A stretch of 64,000 nucleotides of DNA, from the NCBI GenBank assembly GCA_905178155.1, contig CAJINV010000006.1:3160437-3224436 (forward strand). Direction: 5' to 3'. Shown piece after piece: positions 1 to 10,900 of this stretch. Under the pieces are notes generated by a model. It ran no database searches. It was not told the origin of the DNA and saw only the letters and a list, made by a program, of their open reading frames with translations. Source of the DNA: Amoebophrya sp. A120 (lineage: Eukaryota > Sar > Dinophyceae > Syndiniales > Amoebophryaceae). Both the position numbers and the translations under genes were made by a program. Positions within the stretch are counted from its first letter, which is position 1. Each line of letters begins with the position of its first letter.

Positions 1-2
1 CT

Positions 3-3000
3 GCTGCTCTAGTACTGCCCGACGGTACACGGTACAGCTACTGGAGCTCGGGCGGTACAACTACTGGCGCACCGACGGGAGGAGTACTATCCGGTGATCA
101 TGTTGCGGACGGTACTACAACTGGTGCAGCTGCTGTGTATTCACCTGGTGATCCAATCGACGAGAAGTGGGTGACACCGGCAAACGTTGACGACGCGACC
201 CTGAAGGTCGACGATGAGGATCCCCGGGCTCTGTTACTACGTGCGAAGGAGGAGGAGAAGCTGAAGGCACAGGAGCGAAAAAGACAAGAGAGAGAAGAAG
301 CGGCGCGAAAAGCTGCACAAAAAGCCGCACAAGAAGAACTGGAAAAAAAGCAGCGAATGCTGAAGTACGAAAGGGAAAAGGAGAGAAAAGAGAAACTGGA
401 GAAACAAGAAAAAGAAGAGCGCGAAAAGAAAATGCTAGAACAGCAAGAGCGGGAAAAGGAGCTGGAGCTGCAACGGGAATTAGAAAGAGAACAGGAGGAG
501 CTGCAGAGGAAGCAGGCTATGCATTTTGCAGAATTATCGTACTAATTAGGAATTATCGCAGGACAAGTTTGCGTGGCAATGGCATGAGAAGTAAACTTTG
601 TCATGCTCCTGAATTGGCTTATGAACATGAAGTGCGTAGGACATTTATCATGCGGTATTGCGATAAAAGTTAGTAGGATACTTTTGCAGTGGATACCAGC
701 GGAGATTGACCTTCAGCAACAGAAGCGCGACGCCATTCGGAGGCAGCTGGAGGAGCAGCAAAAGAAGCGAAAACTGATGACGGAGCGGGAGCAAAGGGAG
801 AATGAGGAGAAAGAGCAAGCGCGCACTGCGATGGAAAGCGCGGCGAAAGAGCGGGCGGAACGGGAAGAGCTATCTGCGAGGTTAATACAACAGGAAAAGG
901 AGCAGGAAAAAGTAGAAAAGCAGAAGCAAAAGGCGACGAAAAAGAGCACTTCAACATCTGCTCACCAGGTGTTGAAAAAAGGACAAGGAGCGGGAACTGC
1001 ATCATCTCGCCAGGAGCTGTTGAAGAAGGGAGTGGAATCTAGTAGCAGCGGTAAACTACACATCAAAAAGGCGGGCAGCAAAGTTGTCGTGTCAGCGACG
1101 ACGACTAGCGGGAGTTCATCTAGTGACCACCAAAATCTTCAAAAGGGAGGACATGATGATGATGATGGTGCACCACCTCTTCACATGGAAAAAAAGAAAC
1201 TCGTGGTCGACAAGAAGGCACTTCCGAAGAAAAAAAAGAAACCCGTGGTCGACAAGAAGTTACTTCCGAATAGTAAAAACAAGGTCAAGAAATCCGTGGT
1301 GGACAAGAAGTTGCTATCCAAGAAGGAAGTGAAGGCTCTCACAGCTGCTGCCAGGAAAAAGGTGCAGGAAGAGAAGAAGACGAAAACCAATGCAGCTTCC
1401 GGGATGAAAAACAAGAAGGGGCAACAGATGCCTGCTGCCTCTACTTCTTCCACGAGCAACCCACAACAAGTTCAACGCACTACCGATCATTCTGGGCTGT
1501 CGGACATAGGAGCGCCACCTCCATCTTCGGAGAATAGAGGAGAAGGAAAGCGAAAGCAGCAGCAGCGGCAAAATGGCAAGAAGCCGAAAGTTATGAACTG
1601 CAAAAGCATCGTACTAGTACAAATTGCGATTACAAATTTGCTCAGCATGACACATTCAACTTGTAATGCTGTTTTACCTTAGGAAGAAGATTTGTCATGC
1701 ATCATAGCGCTTACTACGAGTGCAATGTTGCTTTTGCAGAGGATAAAAGTCGAACTGCGTCAGGACGGTGTTGAACAGGAGATGAAGCTGCAGGACGAGC
1801 AGGGGCTTCAACAGCTGCAAAATGCCAAAGCGCCACCTCCATCTTCGGAGAATACGAATAGAGGAGAAGGAAATATGCGAATAAAACAGCAGCAGCGGCA
1901 AAATGGCAAGAAGCCGAAAGTCGAAGTACGACGTCAGGAGGAACATCACGACGGGCAGGAGGAGGAGAAAATCGAAATTCAGCTGGAAGAACAAAATAAT
2001 AATGCCACAGCGCTGCAAAGTAGAAAGCAAAAACTTCTGCGCCAGCAGGACCACGAAGAGAAACAGAAAAAGAAAATACAGCAGGAACAACAGAACAAGG
2101 CTAAAACGCTACTTCTCCGTCAGAATCTGAAGGCGCTGCAGCAACGACAGGAACAGGAGCAGCAACTGCGCGAAAAACTTGATGCGGAGCCAGTTTTGAT
2201 GAACCAAGGGATTGCGGGGGCAGCAGCAGCAGCAGGAGCGGAGGCGGGTTATCTGTCTTCTCCTTTTGATATAATTTCCTCTGCACAGGAGCAGGATGAA
2301 AAAGGAGATTCTCATCCGGTGATCAACAACACCTCCCGGGACGAGATGTTGAACACAATCACCCACGACGCTGCTGTTTCGTCAGCTGACCGCGACTCTT
2401 TTCGTTCCAGATCTCGACTTCGTCGTCGTCCGTTAGATCGCCAATTTTCGCGATCCCGGAGCGGACACCGAGGACGGGACGAAAGAGGAAGATCTACTGC
2501 GCATAGGTCTTCGCAGGGTGGTGCCAGCGCGGTGCAAGGAGGGGGGCAGCATTCCCACCGGCCTCGCCTGGGCAGCCGCAGTACCCCAGTTAACCAACTT
2601 TTGGCACCACCCTCGACCACCAGGAGCTGTACCACGACAGGAACAAATACGACACGGAACTACAATCATGGTCTGGCAGAAGGAGCGACAAGTAGCACGA
2701 ACACCACCAGTGGTCTACTCGTTGCGCGACAGCAAGAAGATGATCAGGATCTTTTATTTCAACGGCAGTACTACGAAAATCAACAGCACTACACAAAAAA
2801 CACTGGTGCTGCTCACGGGCACCAGGCAGCAGCTTCGTCATCCTCATTCTCTGTCGGACAACAGGAAGATGAGCCTCTTGACAGCAGTAGACAGAGAGGC
2901 GAAAGTGCAGAGTCATTTTTGGACGAGGAACAGGAACGATACTATGAGGAGCTGAATTTCAACTACGACGCAGCACAGCATGTTGCAGAGAGTCCTCGTC

Positions 3001-3353
3001 GTGCCGGGTCTTTTTTAAATGATCATCATGCTGCTCCTCCTCCTCCCCCGCCCGATAGAAATATTCATCACGCGGATCATGAAACAAGAGCCACTACGTC
3101 TAGAAACAACCACGACACCACCTCCGATCTTCATCTTCCCCGTCACAACTACAGGACCCGCACGGAGTCCTTTGACTCACGACGGCGATCACGGTCGAGA
3201 GTGCGACGAGAAGACATTGATCGGAAAAGCGACAGGCGCGGCTCGGAATTATCCGGCGGAGCAGGATCGCCCACGCCACCTCGTGCAGAGAATGCTGAGG
3301 AGGAAGGAGGAGATCCGATGCTCCGGGCGTTGGGAAACATGTACCGATTTTAG
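3..3353 (+). CDS. Charged coiled-coil protein, 5' partial
   Basis: The frame is open from the window edge to a TAG at 3351-3353, so the true start lies upstream. Coding exons are 3-517, 701-1591 and 1751-3353 once the two introners are removed with one TSD copy each; this gives 1,002 residues without a stop. The first half is a Lys/Glu/Arg/Gln-rich helix typical of a long coiled coil (runs such as EREKERKEKLEKQEKEE). The second half is Ser/Arg- and Gln-rich, with RSRSRLRRR-type stretches and many short acidic patches. A segment of about 30 residues (APPPSSEN...GKKPKV) occurs twice, at 1509-1591 and 1828-1920. No enzyme motif was seen. Cytoskeletal scaffold or RNA-binding roles are possible but not supported by a named domain. 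Confidence 0.75.
518..695. mobile_element. Introner, family A
   Basis: Degenerate family A ends (TATGCATTTTGCA ... CTTTTGCAGTGGATA). Flanks CAGGC / CCAGC, a weak TSD. Removal keeps the frame (K-Q-A-E-I). Confidence 0.75.
1509..1930 (+). repeat. Intragenic duplication, one copy filled by an introner
   Basis: The copy starting at 1509 and the copy starting at 1828 share AGCGCCACCTCCATCTTCGG and continue to AAGCCGAAAGTCGAA. In the first copy the introner splits AAAGT from CGAA; in the second AAAGTCGAA is continuous. Confidence 0.85.
1592..1745. mobile_element. Introner, family A
   Basis: TATGAACTGC ... TTTTGCAGAGGATA, perfect TSD AAAGT at 1587-1591 and 1746-1750. A tandem copy of the host sequence without the element lies at 1828-1930. 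Confidence 0.9.
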
Positions 3354-4998
3354 GAAAACATGAAACGACGGGCGTCGTCTACAACACCCGTGCCGTTTCA
3401 GGAACAAATAATGTACGAGGTTTTTACTAGTAGAGAAGAGCGGGAAGTTGAGAAGTGCGTCGCAGCTTCTCCTCGTCATACTACTTACGTAGAACTCGAG
3501 TTTTATCCGTATCTATTTATTCTGGAGTGGTAGTGGTCTTGTTACCAACATTTTTGGCAAAAATGTTGGTTGATGTCGCCCTTTCATTTTTATTTCGACG
3601 TCGTCTGCGAGTGCGAAAATGAAAATGTCAAAACACGACATGAATTTCATCGAACTTTCTTGATGCAACACTTCATCGTCAAAAATACGGGCACATTAAT
3701 TGTGGTCTGGCTCGCATGAAAATCAAAATTCAAGTGAGCTGCCAGTACATTTTTTCAAACGACGACTTTTTGCAGCTCCAGGTGTGAGGGCCCTTCGTTT
3801 TTTATTCAAGGAGACTCAACTACAATCTGTCTTTACTCGTCCCCACCTCAGTTAGTACTAGTAGCACTAGACAGCACCCGGCTATTCAAGTCCTTGAGTC
3901 GGAAAAAATTTTGCCATTTCTGTGTTAGTCCGATACAAAACAAAGAATGCTGTCGATGAAATGAAGGAACTCCACCAACACGACGACTATACTAACTTAT
4001 TCACGAGATGAAAACTAAGAACAAGACATGGCTCGAAAATTGGTGGCGCTACCTCTAGGCTGCGAGCGACAAACAAACTTTTGGAAGACGTACGATTTCC
4101 GAGGTTACATGGCTTGCGACATTCTTATTTTTCAAATTTTCAATTCAAGTACTACAACAGATCTACTTCATGCGAAAAAATATATACGACAACCTCAACC
4201 AGCTAGAAGATGATGAAAGGCAAATGCTACCATGGATGTCTATGACTATGTCTTCACAGCTGGTTGCCATTCGATTTCTACAACATAGAGGGCCAGATAT
4301 TAGTTGCTGCAGCTTTGCTAATTGTAATTTTGACGATCGATGTGTTGTATGTGTGCAAAAATGCGAAAAATTTCATATCCTTTTCATCTAGATAAGTAAA
4401 TCTTTGAGAAAAATCTTTGCCGGGCAGCAGAGCTAGCGTCGCTCTCTTTGCACTCGTGATTGTAGTGGTTGCGAAATTTCTCCTATACAAAGGAGACGCT
4501 TTTTTTTTATATTTGTGTTGCGAACCTCAACCTCCTGTGTGTTGCAGTATCTAGGGCCAATACCAGGAGCGAAGCCGCAAAAAATCGTTGAACTGCGAGC
4601 GACTGAAAGTCTTTCTTTCATCAAGAATCTTGTCGTGTGCAAGCTGCAACAGCAAGAATTGGAAAAATCAAAGATGAAGGTTCAGTGGTGTCGCGAGTTT
4701 TGTTGTGAGTGCAAAAAGTAAAAATCTTCGTGAGTGCGACGTCGCGTTTCATTGCAAATGATTGTCCCTAGTACTCCCTTTCGCCACTCCATTGAATCAA
4801 ATTACCACGGCGCGCCGGGTGCGTGTTTGTTTCAATCTGTAGCTTGCCGAGATGAGTAGAGGACTGACGAGAACTTTTTGTCCTACCGTTATTTTAGGTG
4901 AACTATGAAGTAGTAGAGTCAGCACATCTTCATCTTGAAGGAGCAGTGTGGTTGCTTGAAAAATTACGATTTCCTCCGGCTCAGATCGCGGAAAACCG
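3354..4998. other. Intergenic, no gene seen
   Basis: AT-richer sequence between two + strand genes. Short open frames (for example near 4028-4720) lack introner punctuation and any recognisable protein, so I assign none. It should hold the 3' end of the upstream transcript and the promoter of the next gene, but I recognise no motif. Confidence 0.5.
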
Positions 4999-7900
4999 AT
5001 GATGTTCGCGACCGTAGTACCGGACGCCGAGGGTGTTGCAGATCCTGTGGCACCTACAACTTTTCCCGCCGCTGTTGAGCAAGCCTTTCTAACTTCCGCG
5101 ACAGAGGTCGCTGACCCGTTGCAGCAAGAAGCAGGAATAAATCAACATGAAGAAAACTACAAGTCCGGCTCTGAAACCGAGACAAGACCACGACGACCTT
5201 CTGCTGCTTCAGGTTCTACCAATCCGCCGAAAAAGAAAAAAATCCTTCCCGCGGATGACGCAACCCTGCAGAAGTACGGCACGCCGAGCCTCGCCTCGTT
5301 GAAGAATAAGTTTTCCCTCGGAACAAAATCGTTTTCCTCCACATTATTACTCCCGCCTCACAGCGCCGGTGGAACGTCAAGCCGACTGGACTCTTCCGCC
5401 GTGGCTGGTGAACAGTATTACAACAATAAATTCCGTACCCCCTCCACCGCCGCGCCGCAGAGTGCGGGAGGAGTTTTCAACAACCATCAAAATAACGCAG
5501 CACCTATGTCCACCCGCCCTTCTTCCGCCGCGTTCGAACGACGAATGATGCAAGGACGGCGGATATGAAATGAAAAAGCATCGTACTAGTTGTATATTGC
5601 ATATACAAATTTCCTCAGCATGAGAAACAAAATTTGTAATGCAGGTTTACCTTGAGAAAAAAATTTGTAATGCATGACTGCAATACGAGTACGATAGCGA
5701 TACTGTTGCAGTGCATAACGGAAAAACAAAGACGATCTGCGTTCCGAATACAGCGATTTGTTCACGCGCTTGACGAAAATTGGAGGGAATTTTGACGTAT
5801 CCTGCGCAAAAGTATCATACTCGTACTCATTGCAAATATGCATGGCAAATGTTCTTCTCAAGGTAAAACAGCATTACAAATTGCATTTGTCTTGCTGATT
5901 GCTAATTTGTCATGCAATTTATACTAGTACGACTACGATGCTTTTGCAATTCATATGACGAAAATGTAAGACGGTCGCTAGATCCAGCTGATCATGATGT
6001 TGACGGTTTATTTCACAACTACGGTCGTGGTGGTTTTGACGCAAACCGGAGTCTACAGGAGCGGCAACTACTACACGGGAAGATGATGAACACGACGGGA
6101 GAAGAAGATCATCAAGATCTTGTTTTGAGAAATAAAACCACCAACCGTCGTCCAATCTCCGCGGTGTCGTCCAACCGATCCTCCTTACAGTTCACGACGA
6201 AGATGACATCACGAAACGCAACAGCACAACAACAGCACAACAAAACGGTTTTAAACCTGCCCTTGCCGAATCTGCGGAAAAAGTCGCCCATCCAGAAGTG
6301 GAAGCAGTACCAAATGAACAAAATGGTGAAGGACTTGCGAAAAAACGTGAAGGAGCTAGAACGCCGGTCCTCCGAGAAGAAAAAGCGGCACCGCGAGCGG
6401 GCCGCGGTCGTATGCATTGCAAACACTAGTAGAAGTAATCGCATGACAAATTTCCGTAGCATGCGAAATGGAATTATTTGTAATGGGGATGCAACTAAAG
6501 AAAGAGGTTTGTAATGCATGACTGCGATTACTGCTACTAGTCCGACACTTTTGCAATGCATAGGTCGGGGACTACGACTACTCCGACACGGAGGAAGAAT
6601 ATGAAAGTGCACAACTCCCCCTCATACTCATTTGTGTTGCATGGGCAGCAATACAACCGTCAGCAGGAATGCAGGTTTTGCATGACAAATCTGCACAGGT
6701 GGATTGTAGTGCTAGTATTACTTGGGGTCGTGCCAGAACTTGTCATGCATAATAGTGACCGGAGCGTAAATTTGGAATTGGTGTTTTGCATGAGAAATGA
6801 GAACGAGGAGGACTTGTGCACTCTCATAAGGAAAATCATGAGGAGGGACCCAAATCCGCCAGGACGCCGGTGGAGAAGTTGAAAAAGCGTTTAGATCGGC
6901 AATTTTTTCGGGACCAGGACGATTTCGAAGCGGAGATACGGATTGCAAAAATGTCTGGGTTTGGAAAAATGCCAGGTTTGGCATGCTCTGCTAGCATGAC
7001 TGTCAAGTCTGTCACGCAAGGTGCCCAAAAGCGCCACTTTTGTGTCATGCAAAAACCCAGTTTCTCATGCAGAATAGGCAACACCTAGCGACTCAAAAAC
7101 CTGTCATGCTGAGCCGTCATTTCTGGCGTTGTCTTGATTCACCAACCAGCATCACAAGTTTCCAGACCCAGACATTTTTGCAGTTGATAGGAGATTTACG
7201 AAGACAACGGCTTTCTGGCCGACGAGAACTTTTCTCACCACCTTCATGGTGCGGCGGATAAGAACAACCTCCAGGGCGTTTCGAAACAGTTGAGTTACGA
7301 CGACGGCATATGGGAGTGTCAGGATTGATGAAACCGACAAAGTTGGAATTAGTTTGTCACGTAAAATGCGAGGCACAAGGTGCCTGCCTTGCGAGGATGG
7401 CAAGTGAGGCTGTTTGTCAGCCTGTTTAGGCGGGTAGAGTAGAGCTGCCAAGGATCATGACAAACGCAGTCTTCTTTGCCCCAAACAGCATGACAGATTG
7501 CGTTTCGATGTAGTAGCCGAAATTTGTCATGCGCCGCTTCGTAATTGGGGGTCCAAGTGGTATCCATTTTATGCATGACAAACTAATTTCAACTTTGACG
7601 ATTTCGGTCCTGACACTCCCATACGGCACGTCCTCTGCCGGGTTCTCCACCTCGCGCCCAACGTCCGCCACGACAAATCAAAATACTGCCTCTCGGTATC
7701 CCACGAAAAAACTGCTTCACTGTGATGATCTTGCAAGATCTGCATCACAAGTTTGTTGCCCATGACACAGAAAATTTGCCATGCGCGCTTCCAAAGGGAA
7801 AACACCGCTAAAGAGTCGAGGTCTTGCAGGTGTGGCAAGACAAATAGTTCTGTCTTCCATTCTATGCATCACAAGTTCACTGTGAAACAGTTTTTTCTTG

Positions 7901-10900
7901 CGATACTCGGCCGGTGTCCTCCAATGTGAATTTCGGCGGTGCTCCTGGAACGAGACCACCCTCGGCCACCACCGGTGGGTATCCTGTGCAAAAGTATCGC
8001 ACTCCCTCGTATAAATGCAAATGTATAGAAGGAGAAACGGTGATCATCCGACATGATCATGGACCGAAGAAAAATCGCAGCGTGCCCTCGTGGAAAGGGT
8101 GTTTTTTTTACGGACCGCAGAAATGACACAGCTTTTCCCAGGGTGTGGCAGTGTTTATTGCGCACATTATGCGAGCAGTGCTGAAGCTGAGAAAGGCCGA
8201 CAATGGGCGGGCGCTTTTGTGACCACAGGCGCTTTGTTTTCATTGTTGTTGGACGCATGAAACCACTCCACCTACATGGACACGAGCGCCCACGCGTTTG
8301 GTTCGTCGAGCGCTCTGATCTCGGCCGGAGCGCGACGCTTGACGAGGGTCGGGCCCATAGCGTAAAGCAGGCGCGTTTGGACTGTCATCCCCCGCGTGGT
8401 GCGCGCCCAGCTTCGTGCCCCGGCCTTGCCCGCCTCCCTGCCGCGAAGGCGTCGAGGCATCGACGGGCCGGGGGCCCGGCTCATTCAAATCCAGTGGTGG
8501 CTGCCTTTTGCGTGCCGCCATCGCCCACTACATTTCGGGCAGCAAAAAAATACACGGGCGCCGGCGGAGAAACGGCGCCGCTACTTACTTGCAAAAAGCA
8601 ACGGAGGCCATGCCGTCGGTGCTGAATTTGCACCGATGGCACGACGCAGTTTGGTGAAGAGAAAGAACGCGGCGCGACTTTCGCGCCCCCGCTTCAGCAT
8701 GTTGAAGACGATGAAGCACCTTGCTGCGCGGCCGCGGCAGCTGCGGCGTCTCTCTCATAGTCGGCGCAGGCAGGGACCGCGATAGACACTCGCTATGCCA
8801 TCACGCAGGGCCCCGGCCTAGCGCCTGCCAAGAAAGAACAAAAGCAGCGCCGCCGCATATAAATTTCGCCCGGCGACGAAGCGCATGCCCCGCCCGGCGC
8901 AGCCGTGGAGCCGGCTCACCTGAGAAGGGCGCAGAACTCCCAAAGCAGCCACAGCGCTGCACCGCCTCGAGCCTGGCTGCCAGTTCCTGCACCGGCCTCG
9001 GGCCCCTAACTGTGAGCGGCTGCCCCACTTGTAATTGGCAGGCCCAGCCTGGAGCCAGGGCTTCCGGGCCTTCAAGGAACTGGCGCAGAGCATACTATAG
9101 CAAGGCGCTGCTTCTTCATCTTCTTCGACAACGTGCTGCATTTCTCGCAAAGAAACGCGTTGTCGGAAATGAGTGCCGGAAGACTACAGAAAAACAATGA
9201 TAATGAGTGTCGAATCACTGATCATGAAAAAAAAAGACCCTAGTTGAATGCTGATCATCAAATCAAAAAAATCGTTTGATGATCAGCATTGCCACGAGCT
9301 AACAAAGGTGATCATCAAATCAAAAAAGTCGTTTGATGATCAGCATTCAGCTAGGGTCTTTTTGTTTCATGATCAGTGATTCGACTCTCATTTAGATCAG
9401 TGCTTTTCTGTAGTCTTCCGACACTCATTTCCGACAACGCGTTTCTTTGAGAGAAATGCAGCACGTTGTCGAAGAAGATGAAGAAGCAGCGCCATGCTAT
9501 AGTATGCTCTGCGCCAGTTCCTTGAAGGCCCGGAAGCCCTGGCTCCAGGCTGGGCCTGCAAATTACAAGTGGGGCAGCCGCTCACAGTTAGGGCCCGAGG
9601 CCGGTGCAGGAACTGGCAGCCAGGCTCGAGGCGGTGCAGCGCTGTGGCTGCTTTGGGGGTTCTGCGCTCTTCTCAGGTGAGCCGGCTCCGCGGCTGCGCC
9701 GGGCGTGGCATGCGCTTCGTCGCCGGGTGAAGTTTATATATATTTGGCGGCGCTGCTTTTGTTCTCTCTTGGCAGGCGCTAGGCCGGGGCCCTGCGTGAT
9801 GGCATAGCGAGTGTTTATCGCGGTCCGTGCCTGCGCCGACTATGAGAGACTCGCCGCAGGAGCTGCCGCGGCCGCGCAGCAAGGTGCCTCGCCGTCTTCA
9901 TGTTGAAGCCGGGGCGCGAAAGTCGCGCCGCGTTCTTTCTCTTCACCAAACTGCGTCGCGCCGTCGGTGCAAATTAAGAACCGACGGCATGGCCTCCGTT
10001 GCTTGTTGCTAGTACNNNNNNNNNNNNNNNNNNNNNNNNNNNNNNNNNNNNNNNNNNNNNNNNNNNNNNNNNNNNNNNNNNNNNNNNNNNNNNNNNNNNN
10101 NNNNNNNNNNNNNNNCGTCGCCGCCTGTCGTTTCGCCTCTCCTTTCGCCTGTCGTTTCGCCTGTCCTTTCGCCTGTCGTTTCGCCTGTCGTTTCACCTCT
10201 CGCCGCCACCTGTCGCCGTCACCTCTCGCCGTCGCCTCTCGTCTGGGGTATGTGATTACAGAACCCGGAAGTCAAGCAATATAAATATTAATCTTGTTCC
10301 CAAGGTAAATCTGCATTACAAATTTTAGTTCTCATGCTGAGAGTGTAATGCATTATATACGAATGCGATGCTTTTGCAATTCATAGTGGGACGATGAATC
10401 GTCCAATTTCTGCGTTGAGCGCAGCTGCAAAAGGCGGACCATCAACGACGAATAATCGGCCGCTCTCCGCGGTGAGCGCGAAATCAGTGCAATTCAAGGA
10501 CCAGTCGCAAATAACTTTCGGCCACAACATTTCTTCTTCTTCGGGAGAGCAGTTTCTAGAGGGGCCTGGTGGACCACAGCATGACAACTTTATTTCCGAC
10601 CATGAACATGATCCCGCGAACGACGCGAGGCTGCAGAAGCAGTTGAAGAACGAGAAACTGGGGATCAGCGACGCGGGGGGAAAACGCGGTCCGGTCTTGC
10701 TCGGGCTAGCAGAGGCTTTAATTACCTCTGCCGTTACGCCGAACCCCAGCCGCCCGGGGTCGGCGGTTCTTTTCGGAAACGCGAGCTCGATGCATGAACT
10801 GCAAAAGTATCGCACTCGTATAGAATGCATTACAAATTTTCTCCGCATGAGAAACAAAATTTGTCATGCTGATTTACCTTTAAACAAAATATTTGCAATG

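Larger units (their letters stand above)
7980..10385. mobile_element. Composite introner (family A) with nested insertion
   Basis: The left 40 bp (TATCCTGTGCAAAAGTATCG ...) and the right 90 bp (... GATGCTTTTGCAATTCATA) are the two ends of one family A introner. Perfect TSD GTGGG flanks the whole 2,406 bp (7975-7979 and 10386-10390). About 2.27 kb of foreign GC-rich DNA, including 100 N, sits inside from about 8020 to 10295. Removing everything restores the frame G-G-T-M-N-R-P. Confidence 0.88.

Noticed and set aside
8590-10010. Palindrome as a pure assembly artefact
   Set aside because: The two arms differ by many substitutions and indels, so it is not a copied contig end. The adjacent 100-N gap still means the local structure needs long reads.
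8203-10012. Several open frames of 60-160 codons on both strands
   Set aside because: They lie inside the palindrome, appear as mirror pairs on the two arms, and are low-complexity Arg/Ala/Pro products of GC-rich DNA.
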